From Rhodococcus rhodnii (lineage in GTDB: Bacteria > Actinomycetota > Actinomycetes > Mycobacteriales > Pseudonocardiaceae): a stretch of DNA of 64,000 nt. This document shows positions 36,055 through 44,304 of this stretch, piece by piece. Within the stretch, counting starts at the first letter, position 1, and the number at the start of each line of letters is the position of its first letter. The translations under genes and the position numbers were made by a program. Under the pieces are notes generated by a model that had not been told where the DNA came from, ran no database searches, and saw only the letters and a program-made list of their open reading frames with translations. The stretch covers positions 1-64,000 of the forward strand of contig JOAA01000041.1 of the NCBI GenBank assembly GCA_000720375.1, in the 5' to 3' direction.

Positions 36055-36599
36055 GTCGCATGGCTCGCTCTAGGTTTGGCCTGGTGGCTGCAGGCCTGGT
36101 GGCATTGGCTGCCGTGGCAGGCTGTTCGCAGGAGGAGCCAGGTAATCCAGTCGGTTCCCCTGGGACGTCCGTGCCTTCGTCGCCGAAGACCACGTCACCT
36201 TCGCAGACATCGTCCCGGCCGAATGGCAGCGCGATTGACACGTGCTCGTTGCTTCCGGATGCCGATGCCGCAAGACTCGGTCTCAGTACTCCTGGCGAGC
36301 CGGGAAGGATTGGTGGCATGCCGGGCTGCGACTGGACCGCATCCGGAAAATTCGGTGTCGCCATCACGTCGAGCAACAAGGGCTTGAGTGGTACCCCAGG
36401 TGAGAGTGTGTCCCTGCCAAAACGCAAAGCGGTCCAGGCTGTGGATCTTGATGGCGGGCAAGGATGTGGCATCGCCATGGAGGTCTCTGCCTCGTCGACT
36501 GTGCTTGTGATTGTCTCACCTGTTGGTGGCGGATCGGGCGCGCAGGTATGCCCGCAGGCTCTTGAAATTGCGAAGATCGTTGATGCCAGGTTGCCGTAG
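36051..36599 (+). CDS. DUF3558-type lipoprotein
   Basis: 182-aa lipoprotein with lipobox VAGC (Cys25), a Pro/Ser/Thr linker (~30-60) and a DUF3558-like domain beginning DTCSLLPDADAARLGL, with paired cysteines at CDW, GCG and CPQ. Such lipoproteins often lie in actinobacterial ESX-like loci. Coupled to its upstream neighbour by a 4-nt overlap; function unknown. Confidence 0.8.
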   Translation: MSRMARSRFGLVAAGLVALAAVAGCSQEEPGNPVGSPGTSVPSSPKTTSPSQTSSRPNGSAIDTCSLLPDADAARLGLSTPGEPGRIGGMPGCDWTASGKFGVAITSSNKGLSGTPGESVSLPKRKAVQAVDLDGGQGCGIAMEVSASSTVLVIVSPVGGGSGAQVCPQALEIAKIVDARLP

Positions 36600-36610
36600 G
36601 GGAGGGTGAC

Positions 36611-37858
36611 ATGACTTACGAGCCCAAAGTTCCGCCGTCGAATGTGTACGTCCCTGGGCAGAGTCACCAGGTGTTGGCGGACTGGGTGAAGACCGGTGAG
36701 CAGGCTGATGCTGAAGGCCTCGCGCAGACCTGGCAGGACTGGGGCAATGGTCTGCAGGAAGCGTCCAGGGACTTGTTCGTCGCGGTCTTCGGCTCTCAGG
36801 ACGGCTGGACAGGCCAGGCCGCCAACGCGATGCGTGAGCAACTGCGCAGGGTAGCCGAGTGGAGCAAGAAAACGGGGGAAGGTTTCAACAAGGCCAGCAC
36901 GGCCTTCACCCAGCAGGGTGAAGCCGTCGGTACCGCAAAGAACGCGATGCCGGAGCCGGTGAACTTCAGCCCTGAGCAGATGATCAAGGACGCCGCCAAG
37001 GGCGGGATCATCGACCTGATCAAGCTGCCTGGCGCGATGTACGAGCAGCACCAAAAACAGCAGCAAGCGTACGAGCAGGCAATCCAGGTCGTTGCTCAGC
37101 GGGACGCGGCCCTGCAGGCAGCGGCTTCATCGGTCCCGCCGTTCGAGCCACCCCCGAAGGTTGGCGACGGTGGCATCAAGGAGCCGCCGCCGAACAACCC
37201 GCCGATGCCTGGTAGCTCGGGATTCCGCCCGGGCACGGGTGGGACCGGCAGCCGCGGCCAATTCGCCGGAGGCGGAGGCAGTGGTGGCGGCGGTGCAGGC
37301 GGGGGCGGTTCGATCCCCGGCTTCAACGGCGGCAACGGGTTCGGGCCCAACGACCCGAACAACCCGAACGGCAACGACCAGAACACGCCGCCGAACGTCA
37401 ACATCCCCGGCATGCCGATCGGCACCGGGACCTCTGGCTACAACCCTGGCCCGCCGCCCTCGACCAACTTCGGTGGCGGTAACCCCAACCCGTTCGCGGC
37501 GGGGCCGACCGCTGCCGGTGGTGGCGGGAACTTTGGTGGTGCCTTCGGTGGTGGGTTCGGGCCTGGTGGTGCGCCGCGGCCTGGTGGCGGGTTCGGTCCC
37601 TTGGGGTCTGGGACCGCTGCCGGGGCTCAAGGGCCTGGTGCCGGCGCTCCGCCACCTGGGGCCGGCATGGGAGGTGGCCGTGGGGCCGCTGGTGCTGGGC
37701 GTGGTGGCATGGGTGCGGGCGGTATGGGCGGTGGCGCCGGACGGGGTGAAGGTGGCGAGGATGAAGAGCACCAGCGGCCGTCGTACCTCGTTGAGCCTGA
37801 CCCCGATGCGACTTTCGGCACTGATCAGCTGACCGCGCCGCCGGTGATCGGCGGATGA
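36611..37858 (+). CDS. PPE/WXG100-like protein with long Gly/Pro-rich tail
   Basis: 415-aa protein. The N-terminal ~170 residues form a helical hairpin with a WxG turn (DGWTGQAA, W66 and G68), as in PPE/WXG100 type VII substrates. Residues 175-390 are low complexity, rich in Gly, Pro and Asn. The C-terminus is acidic and Pro-rich. It overlaps espG by 4 nt. Probably a substrate or partner of the EspG chaperone encoded next. Confidence 0.75.
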   Translation: MTYEPKVPPSNVYVPGQSHQVLADWVKTGEQADAEGLAQTWQDWGNGLQEASRDLFVAVFGSQDGWTGQAANAMREQLRRVAEWSKKTGEGFNKASTAFTQQGEAVGTAKNAMPEPVNFSPEQMIKDAAKGGIIDLIKLPGAMYEQHQKQQQAYEQAIQVVAQRDAALQAAASSVPPFEPPPKVGDGGIKEPPPNNPPMPGSSGFRPGTGGTGSRGQFAGGGGSGGGGAGGGGSIPGFNGGNGFGPNDPNNPNGNDQNTPPNVNIPGMPIGTGTSGYNPGPPPSTNFGGGNPNPFAAGPTAAGGGGNFGGAFGGGFGPGGAPRPGGGFGPLGSGTAAGAQGPGAGAPPPGAGMGGGRGAAGAGRGGMGAGGMGGGAGRGEGGEDEEHQRPSYLVEPDPDATFGTDQLTAPPVIGG

Positions 37859-38583
37859 TTCGGGAGCTGTCGCTGCCCGCGCTCGACGCGTTGTGGGAGG
37901 ACCTGCGGCTTGGGTCCATCCCGTTTCCGCTCGAGGTCCGCTCACATGGCGAGACCATCGAGGAACGCATGCGGATTAAGGCCGCGGTGTACTCCGACCT
38001 GGAGAACCGCGGCCTGGCCCGCCGAAGGAGAGCAGAGCCGGAGCTTGAGGATGCGTTGACGCTCCTCGCGCGCCCGACGATCAGCATCGACAACGTCGCG
38101 ATGCTGGACATGCGGGACCAGAAGTCCGTCAAGGCCATGGTCGTCGCCACCGGCCGGCAGGCCATGCTCGTCATACAGCGGGACCTCAAGATCAGCTTTA
38201 CGCCCATCCGGGAGACCGCGCTCGCCGCGTCCATTGTGGACGTTTTGCCGCACGTCAAGGCCGGCCCCGGGCAGCCGATGACCCTTCCGCTCGACGCGCT
38301 CAGTGGCGGCAGCCACCGTCGTCCTGATCCTGAGCACCGGATGAACATGCAACGGCTACAGGCCGTGATGCAGCGGCCTGTGCTACGCGCCGGGCAGTTC
38401 GGAATCACGGTGCGGGACCGGCAGGGGCGGGTGAATCGGCTTCCGGGCATCGGCTGGTTCGACACCGATGCCGGCCGCTACATGAACGTCATCCGTGAGG
38501 CGTGGCTCACACTCACCCCGGCCGATGGTGCACGAATCGCGCACCGACTCTCCGAAGAGCTCCTTCGGGCGCTACAAAATTAG
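37855..38583 (+). CDS. EspG-family ESX secretion chaperone
   Basis: 242-aa cytosolic protein matching EspG chaperones, which bind PPE-type substrates for type VII export. Support: SLPALDALWEDLRLGSIPFPLEV, the middle AMVVATGRQAMLVIQRD, and the C-terminal GIGWFDTDAGRYMNV. It follows the PPE-like gene with ATGA overlap. No Ecc secretion-machine genes are in the window. Confidence 0.82.
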   Translation: MIRELSLPALDALWEDLRLGSIPFPLEVRSHGETIEERMRIKAAVYSDLENRGLARRRRAEPELEDALTLLARPTISIDNVAMLDMRDQKSVKAMVVATGRQAMLVIQRDLKISFTPIRETALAASIVDVLPHVKAGPGQPMTLPLDALSGGSHRRPDPEHRMNMQRLQAVMQRPVLRAGQFGITVRDRQGRVNRLPGIGWFDTDAGRYMNVIREAWLTLTPADGARIAHRLSEELLRALQN

Positions 38584-38607
38584 GCATGCCTAAGGCAGGC
38601 TGGAAGG

Positions 38608-39321
38608 GTGACTAAGCGGGAGTCGCTCGGTGAGGTGCTCGGCGGACGCCGGGGCGCACTCGACGCGAGCATTCCGCCGTTGGCCTTCGTCATCGGGTGG
38701 CTGGCGGCGGACCAGTCGATCGGCATCGGCGCGGTCGCGGCGCTCGGCGTCAGCGTGCTCTTCGGGACGTATCGCCTGATCAAGGGCGGGAAGATCACGA
38801 ATCTCGTGGTCAGTGTCGCGCTCGTGGGCGCGGCCGCCCTGATCGCCTTCCACACCGGCAGAGCCCAGGACTTCTTCCTGCTCAGGCTGCTGTCCAACGG
38901 CGCGAGCGCGCTGCTCTGGGCCGCCAGCATCGTGGTGCGGTGGCCGCTGCTCGGGGTGGTCGTCGGCGTCGTGATCGGCCAGAAGACCAAGTGGCGCCAG
39001 GATCCTGACCTGCTGAAAGCCTATTCGCGGGCGAGCTGGGTGTGGGTGCTGCTGCAGTACACCACCCGCGTGATCATCTGGGGTCTGCTGTGGTGGGCAG
39101 GCGAAGTCGTCGCGCTGAGCGTGGTCACGTTCGTCATGTCGTGGCCGTTGGTCGCGGCCACGGTCGCGGTGAGCGGAGTGGTGCTGTTCCGCTCACTCCC
39201 GAAAGACCACCCAGGTTTGCGTCATCCGCGAACGAGTTCGGACGGCCGCGGCGCCGACGGTCCCAACACGTCGACCGCGGCCAACCAGACGGCTCCGGTC
39301 GCGCCCTCGGTGGAGAAGTAG
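38608..39321 (+). CDS. DUF3159-family membrane protein
   Basis: 237-aa protein with about five to six transmembrane helices and the DUF3159 signature LGGRRGALDASIPPLAFVIGW near the N-terminus and RQDPDLLKAYSRASWVWVLLQ in the middle. The last ~35 residues after the membrane part are polar and lie antisense to the end of nagK, a 100-nt convergent overlap. Function unknown. Confidence 0.85.
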   Translation: MTKRESLGEVLGGRRGALDASIPPLAFVIGWLAADQSIGIGAVAALGVSVLFGTYRLIKGGKITNLVVSVALVGAAALIAFHTGRAQDFFLLRLLSNGASALLWAASIVVRWPLLGVVVGVVIGQKTKWRQDPDLLKAYSRASWVWVLLQYTTRVIIWGLLWWAGEVVALSVVTFVMSWPLVAATVAVSGVVLFRSLPKDHPGLRHPRTSSDGRGADGPNTSTAANQTAPVAPSVEK

Positions 39322-40172
39322 ATCGGCAGATCGCCGAGACGCTCTCGCAGCAGCACACCGACCGGGCTCTCCGGTCCCACCACGCTGCCGATCAGCACGA
39401 CCGGGCTCTGCTCACCCGGCGAGCGGGTGTCGGCGACCATCCCGGCGAGCACGTCCACAGTCCGCGTGACGATGTCGACGGCAACGGGATCGCCCGAGGT
39501 GTAAGCGGCGGACACGAAAGGCGCGAACCGGGCGAGCCGGATCGGCTGTTCGGCGTTCGCTGCGGTGATCAGCCGTTGCCACAACAACTGGTGATCGTCG
39601 CCGACCGTGCCGATCGCCTCGATGAGCACGGCCTGCGCCAGCGGCCCGTCGGGTACGTGGGTTTCCAGCAGCCTCAGCACGGCGCGAACCGCCTCGCGGC
39701 CCATCCAGTACGCGGAGCCCTCGTCGCCGAGCAGCCACCCGATCCCGCCGACCACCCGGGCCATCCGGTGGTTCTCGATTCGTGAGGCGATCGAACCGGT
39801 GCCGGCGACCAGGATCGTGCCGGACGGCTCGGAGGTCATCGACGCGAACGCGGCCTCCTGGTCGGTGATCACGCGGATCTCGCAGCCGAGCCCGAGTGTG
39901 CTCCACGTGTCGTGAAACACAGCGGCGACTTCCGGGTCGGTGAGCTTGGACGACCCCGCCATGCCGACGACGCAGGCCTTGCACTCCGCCGGGTCGAGGT
40001 CACGGATGGCCAGCGTGATCGCCTCGGCGATCCGCGCGGCGGCCACGTCATACGGATGCGAGTTGGGGTTCGCGCCACCGGAGGCACCCCGGCCGAGTCG
40101 GAAGCCGTCCAAGTCAACGGCCAGTGCCCTGCTGCCGGTGCCGCCTGCGTCCACGCCGACCACGTAGCTCAC
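39222..40172 (-). CDS. nagK: N-acetylglucosamine kinase (BadF/BadG-type ATPase fold)
   Basis: 316-aa sugar kinase of the ASKHA fold: phosphate-1 loop VGVDAGGTGSRALAV, VVGMAGS, phosphate-2 ILVAGTGSIA and the GGIGWLLGDEGSAYW signature of GlcNAc kinases. The GTG at 40172 has GGAGCAG just upstream, better than GTG 40199. Divergent from nagA across a region with a dre box, so GlcNAc phosphorylation and deacetylation are probably co-regulated by DasR. Confidence 0.87.
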   Translation of the reverse strand: MSYVVGVDAGGTGSRALAVDLDGFRLGRGASGGANPNSHPYDVAAARIAEAITLAIRDLDPAECKACVVGMAGSSKLTDPEVAAVFHDTWSTLGLGCEIRVITDQEAAFASMTSEPSGTILVAGTGSIASRIENHRMARVVGGIGWLLGDEGSAYWMGREAVRAVLRLLETHVPDGPLAQAVLIEAIGTVGDDHQLLWQRLITAANAEQPIRLARFAPFVSAAYTSGDPVAVDIVTRTVDVLAGMVADTRSPGEQSPVVLIGSVVGPESPVGVLLRERLGDLPIYFSTEGATGAVWLAAVDVLGPSAPRPSELVRG

Positions 40173-40308
40173 TGCTGCTCCATTCGGAGTAGTATCCACT
40201 CTGCCCGCTTCGTCTTACCCCCTCGGCGAAGCGGGTTTCTCACGTTGTGACTGAAGAATCTCGTCAATTATTAACTAGACTCCATGGACTGTTCGCCGAT
40301 ACGCTAGC

Positions 40309-40324
40309 ACTGGTCTGGACCAAT
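40309..40324. promoter_or_regulatory. DasR operator (dre) before nagA
   Basis: ACTGGTCTGGACCAAT matches the dre consensus (ACTGGTCTAGACCAGT type) with few changes. It lies 12 nt before the nagA start and in the nagK/nagA divergent region. Confidence 0.85.
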
Positions 40325-40336
40325 TGGAGGGGAAGT

Positions 40337-41524
40337 TTGAGTACTGTCCTCGCCGCGCAGAAGGCCCTGATCGGCCGCGGCTTCACTGGCCCGGTGTCCG
40401 TCCGTATCGAGGACGGCCGGATCGCCCAAGTCATCGAATCCGCGGACGGCGAGGCGGCGAACGGCCTGCTCACCCCCGGTCTGGTCGACATACAGGTGAA
40501 CGGCGCGTTCGGCGCCGACTTCGCCGAGATCGACGAGGAAGGACTGCGCCGGATCGTGCGCAACCTGCCGTCGACCGGTGTCACCAGGTTTCTGCCCACC
40601 TTGATCACCGCGGACCTGACCGCGCTGCTCGAGCAGGCGCGGGTGCTGCTCAGTGCAGTGTCCACTGTGAACGGTGCCGGTGCGCAATCGCTTGGCGTAC
40701 ACCTGGAAGGCCCATTCCTCTCGCCCAAACGGCCGGGCGTGCACGACCCCTCCTTGATGGTCCCGCCGACCCCCGAACGGGTCGACGCGGTACTCGAATT
40801 GCGTGACGCGCTGCGGATGGTCACGCTCGCGCCGGAATTGCCCGGCGGTTTCGACGCGGTCAAAAGGCTTACCGAAGCGGGTGTTCTGGTCGCCGTGGGT
40901 CACACGGATGCGACGGGTGCGGAGACGAGTAAGGCCGCGGACCTGGGCGCGCACATGATCACGCACTTGTTCAACGCTCAGCGGGGGCTTGGGCATCGGG
41001 AGCCTGGTGTGCCGGGCGTGGCGCTGGTCGACGACCGCTACACCCTTGGCCTGATCGCGGACCTCGCGCACGTCGGCGCGGACGCTTGCCGACTGGTGTT
41101 CAAAGCCGCGGGCGACCGTGTTGCGCTCGTGACGGATGCTGTGGCGGCGGCTGGGATGCCGCCGGGGGTGTACCGGCTTGGTGGGGCGGACGTGCTGCTG
41201 TCGGATGACGGTGTGCCTCGGTCGGCCGAAGGGACCATTGCGGGAAGTGCGTTGACGCTGGACCGTGCGGTTCGCAACATCATCTCGATTGGGGTTGACC
41301 CGGTTACGGCTTTCCGGGCTGCGACGGTTGTTCCGGCCGACACGATCGGGGAGTCGGCGCTTGGGCGGATTGAGCCGGGTGCGCTGGCGGATCTCGTTCT
41401 GTGGGATGACGAGCTGAAGCCGAGCAAGGTTTGGGTGGAGGGGAAGCTGGTGTACGACGCGGCTACCGCTGAGCCGGACACGCCGCTCCCGCCTCATCGT
41501 GAGGCTGCTGGTCAGCCGCTCTAG
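40337..41524 (+). CDS. nagA: N-acetylglucosamine-6-phosphate deacetylase
   Basis: 395-aa amidohydrolase removing acetyl from GlcNAc-6-P. Metal and catalytic residues occur in GVHLEGPFLSPKRPGVHDP, VGHTDA, ITHLFNAQRG and LVTDAVAAAG. The start is a TTG at 40337, with GGAGGGGA just upstream and the dre box in front; an upstream reading to 40247 would place the operator inside the gene and is unlikely. Confidence 0.93.
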   Translation: MSTVLAAQKALIGRGFTGPVSVRIEDGRIAQVIESADGEAANGLLTPGLVDIQVNGAFGADFAEIDEEGLRRIVRNLPSTGVTRFLPTLITADLTALLEQARVLLSAVSTVNGAGAQSLGVHLEGPFLSPKRPGVHDPSLMVPPTPERVDAVLELRDALRMVTLAPELPGGFDAVKRLTEAGVLVAVGHTDATGAETSKAADLGAHMITHLFNAQRGLGHREPGVPGVALVDDRYTLGLIADLAHVGADACRLVFKAAGDRVALVTDAVAAAGMPPGVYRLGGADVLLSDDGVPRSAEGTIAGSALTLDRAVRNIISIGVDPVTAFRAATVVPADTIGESALGRIEPGALADLVLWDDELKPSKVWVEGKLVYDAATAEPDTPLPPHREAAGQPL

Positions 41525-41566
41525 AACGAACAGAGCCTCGGGGTTTCCCGGGGCCTTTGCTGATGG

Positions 41567-41670
41567 GGCGCGCTGGGCTTGCTTTCGGCGCTTCGCTGTG
41601 GGTCACTGCGGCGCGCGCTGTGCCTACTCGGCGCGCAGGTGTGCGGGGTCGGCGCGATTTGGTGTGGAGC
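41567..41670. repeat. Inverted array of GGCGCGC units plus conserved flank (copy 2, left arm)
   Basis: Units start near 41567, 41587, 41610, 41630 and 41651 (steps about 20-22). Bases 41641-41670 equal 102-73 inverted, and similarity continues to about 41585. Part of the 510-nt gene-free region 41525-42034; 41671-41759 holds no recognisable feature. Confidence 0.8.
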
Positions 41671-41759
41671 ACCCAGCCTGGCTCCTGCCGCTGTGGTCTC
41701 CAAGGAGGCTGTGTCTTTTTCTGGGCAGCCGCAAAGCAGGACCAAAACCGCGGGCAGGA

Positions 41760-41797
41760 CCTGCGGCCCTGCCCGCCGACAAGCTTATTTGCGGCGC
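41760..41797. repeat. Hairpin module of dispersed repeat (copy 2)
   Basis: 38 bases identical, inverted, to 1-38. With bases just left of it a 9-bp stem forms (GCGGGCAGG / CCTGCCCGC). It is flanked on both sides by outward-facing arrays. Confidence 0.85.
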
Positions 41798-41810
41798 CAC
41801 TCCACACAAA

Positions 41811-41950
41811 ATCGCGCCGACTACTGCTTAGGGCGCGCCTTTCTGTCGCTTGGGGCGCGCCTCAGTTGGTGGCTGGGGCGCGCCTCCGCTGGGGCTAGGG
41901 CGCGCCTGTTGTTGTGCTGGGGCGCGCCTTCGCTCTGGTTAGGGCGCGCC
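41811..41950. repeat. Array of GGCGCGCC palindromes, 22-bp period (copy 2, right arm)
   Basis: Cores begin at 41811 (ATCGCGCC), then perfect GGCGCGCC at 41832, 41854, 41877, 41899, 41921 and 41943. Steps are 21, 22, 23, 22, 22 and 22 bp. Each core sits in an (A/G)GGGCGCGCCT context and the spacers differ. Non-coding, between nagA and the SIS gene. Confidence 0.9.
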
Positions 41951-42034
41951 TTCGGTGGCCTTGAACCGAATCGCGCCCCACCACGAGCCCTGCCCCTTCG
42001 AACGGCGGCCCACCCTCCGCGACCGAAACTTTCG

Positions 42035-43078
42035 CTAGCGGGTCTTGGTGACCTTGGACAGACCGCGTGGACTGTCCGGGTCGCCGCCGCGCGCGAGCGA
42101 CAGCCCGAGCGCAAGCCGTTGCAGCGGAAGGACTTCCAGGATCGGAGCCACTTCCTCGGCCGTCTCCGGCAGCACAATCCGTGAACTCGCGGGAACGTCC
42201 GAGGCCGCCGAGCCAACCGCGAGAACGTCAGCACCGCGCTGGCGCACAGTGTCCACGACATCACGCATCGCTTCGCCGCCCTTGCCCGCACTGGTCACGG
42301 CGACGACACCGGTGTCGGAGTCGATCGCGGCGACTGGGCCGTGCAAGAGGTCTGCGCCGCTGTATGCACGTGCTGCCAGGTAGCTGGTTTCGGCGAGTTT
42401 CAAGGCACCTTCTGCCGCGGTTGCCGAGGAGTATCCGCGGCCGGTTGTCACCATTCGTTCCACGAAGCGGTATCGGGCGACCGCTTCGTCTACCGAAGAG
42501 TCGATCGTGGACAGCGCTTGCGCGGCGAGTTCTGGTAGCTCAGCGGCTTTCTCGCCTTGTCCACCCTGGACAGAGTCGATCAAGAGGTACAACGCCAGCA
42601 GTGTCGCGGTGTATGTCTTCGTCGCCGCGACGGCTTTTTCTACGCCGGCGTTAACGTCCACCGACAACTCTGCCGCTCGTGCGAGTTCGGAGTCCGGGTT
42701 GTTCGTGACGGCCACGGTGAGTGCGCCGCGGTCACGCGCGGCTGCCGTCGCTTCGATCAGGTCGGGTGAGCCGCCACTTTGGCTCACAGATATGTACAGG
42801 ACGTCGTGCAGGTCCGGTTTTGCGTTGTACAACGTCGTCGTCGATGCCGAGACCAGTCCCGCGGGCAGTTCGAGCAGGACTTCTATCAAATACTTCGCAT
42901 ACAACGCCGCGTGGTCGGAAGAACCACGGGCTGCGAGCAGCGCGAAGCGCGGCCTGCGTTCGGCGATCGCGCCACCAACAGAGGCGATCAACGGCCGGCT
43001 TCCGGTGACCGCTGCGAACACCTCCGGCTGCTGAGCGATCTCGGCACTCATGTGCCTGCCGGGCGTTTCGTCGGTCAT
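42035..43078 (-). CDS. SIS-domain amino-sugar phosphate isomerase/deaminase (NagB-II-like)
   Basis: 347-aa protein with two SIS domains: LLAARGSSDHAALYAKYLIE and SVSQSGGSPDLIEA in the first, TGRGYSSATAAEGALKLAET in the second, as in the isomerase half of GlmS but without the glutaminase. Such proteins act as glucosamine-6-phosphate deaminases in DasR-controlled GlcNAc catabolism. The ATG at 43078 has GGGAGGG 3 nt upstream. A dre box lies 14 nt before the start. With nagK and nagA it would complete GlcNAc to fructose-6-P. Confidence 0.82.
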   Translation of the reverse strand: MTDETPGRHMSAEIAQQPEVFAAVTGSRPLIASVGGAIAERRPRFALLAARGSSDHAALYAKYLIEVLLELPAGLVSASTTTLYNAKPDLHDVLYISVSQSGGSPDLIEATAAARDRGALTVAVTNNPDSELARAAELSVDVNAGVEKAVAATKTYTATLLALYLLIDSVQGGQGEKAAELPELAAQALSTIDSSVDEAVARYRFVERMVTTGRGYSSATAAEGALKLAETSYLAARAYSGADLLHGPVAAIDSDTGVVAVTSAGKGGEAMRDVVDTVRQRGADVLAVGSAASDVPASSRIVLPETAEEVAPILEVLPLQRLALGLSLARGGDPDSPRGLSKVTKTR

Positions 43079-43091
43079 CGTCCCTCCCGTA

Positions 43092-43107
43092 GTAGGTCTA
43101 GACCAAT
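43092..43107. promoter_or_regulatory. DasR operator (dre) before the SIS gene / dasR
   Basis: On the minus strand ATTGGTCTAGACCTAC, containing the full GGTCTAGACC core of dre. It lies between the divergent SIS gene and dasR, so DasR may control both. Confidence 0.88.
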
Positions 43108-43247
43108 CGTAATGGGCGGGCAACCGCGTCCGCCACGTGAGACGATGTGATGCCAGTTTGTCACTCCAATGGGCAACTCAGTGGGGTTTGATCGCATCTG
43201 AGCCGGTGGCAGGGCATGCTGTGGGGGTACGCCTTGAGGAGGAGGCC

Positions 43248-44012
43248 ATGCTGGAGACATCGTCCGCCGCTACGCCGGACGCCGCGGCCGCTGCGCGCCT
43301 GCAGCGCGAGCCGAAGTACTGGGGTTTGAAGCGGCATCTGCTGGATCTGTTGAGCGCGTTGCCGCCAGGCTCGCCGATCCCGACCGAGCGCTCGCTCGCA
43401 GCGGAGTTCGACGTCTCGCGCACCACCGTGCGCCAGGCGCTGGCCGAGCTGACGGTGGAAGGCAGGCTGCTGCGGGTACAGGGCAAGGGGACCTTCGCCG
43501 CCGAGCCCAAAGTGGCGCAACGGCTGCACCTTTCGTCCTATACGGAAGACATGCGGGCACAGGGACGTGAACCATCTTCACGTTTGCTTGAGGTTTCCGA
43601 GCTTCCGGTGGAAGCGGAACTGGCCCGGCTACTGGGAATCCGCGCGGGCGCGAAAATCCTGCGACTGCACCGGCTGCGGTTCGCCGACGGCGAGCCGATG
43701 GCGCTGGAGACCACACACTTGCCGTTGGGGCGCTTCCGTGGCCTGCGTCGTTACATCACCAGCGGCGGCTCCCTTTACCAAGTGTTGCGGGAACGCTTCG
43801 GAGTGGAGTTGGGGCACGCCGAGGAGACCATTGAAACCGGTCTCGCCGGTCCGCAGGAAGCCGAACTGCTCGGCGCGGACGTCGGCATGCCGATGTTGTT
43901 GCTGTCGCGGCACTCCTTCGGCACGGACGGCCGTCCGGTCGAGTGGGTGCGGTCGGTGTATCGCGGCGACCGGTACAAGTTCGTGGCGACCCTGAACCGT
44001 CCAAACGGGTGA
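43248..44012 (+). CDS. dasR: GntR-family regulator DasR
   Basis: 254-aa HutC-type GntR repressor. DNA-binding domain: [35 protein letters not shown] and [20 protein letters not shown]; then a UTRA effector domain with [29 protein letters not shown] and [17 protein letters not shown], all hallmark DasR stretches. Streptomyces DasR senses glucosamine-6-P and other amino-sugar phosphates. ATG 43248 has GAGGAGG just upstream. Confidence 0.93.
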   Translation: MLETSSAATPDAAAAARLQREPKYWGLKRHLLDLLSALPPGSPIPTERSLAAEFDVSRTTVRQALAELTVEGRLLRVQGKGTFAAEPKVAQRLHLSSYTEDMRAQGREPSSRLLEVSELPVEAELARLLGIRAGAKILRLHRLRFADGEPMALETTHLPLGRFRGLRRYITSGGSLYQVLRERFGVELGHAEETIETGLAGPQEAELLGADVGMPMLLLSRHSFGTDGRPVEWVRSVYRGDRYKFVATLNRPNG

Positions 44013-44030
44013 GTCGCTGTTCCAGGCGAC

Positions 44031-44062
44031 CCCGGCGTCGATGATCCACATGCGACGCCGGG
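44031..44062 (+). terminator. Hairpin terminator after dasR
   Basis: Perfect 10-bp stem CCCGGCGTCG / CGACGCCGGG, 19 nt past the stop. The rest of the 292-nt gap to the MFS gene shows no other feature. Confidence 0.75.
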
Positions 44063-44304
44063 CGTGGTTTCCGGTCGCGGGCTGCGCTGGGGAGACGACC
44101 GATCGTAGGCTTGTCAGCCGGAGAGGTCGGCAGCCTGCACCGCACCCTGGTGCGGAATAGTCCCGGAGATGCCGGGGTTGGCTTGCGTGTGCTGCTTCGA
44201 CCGCCATCATCTCCGCCGAGGCCGCGACAACTTTCCTTCGCCGTTTGTGACACCCGGCGGCGGCGGGCTCGCGCCACTAGAGTCAGTGCGATTCGGGACT
44301 AGGC

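Noticed and set aside
41811..41950. CRISPR-like array
   Set aside because: The repeated core is only about 11 bp and the period 22 bp; no 25-37-bp repeats with equal spacers and no cas genes.
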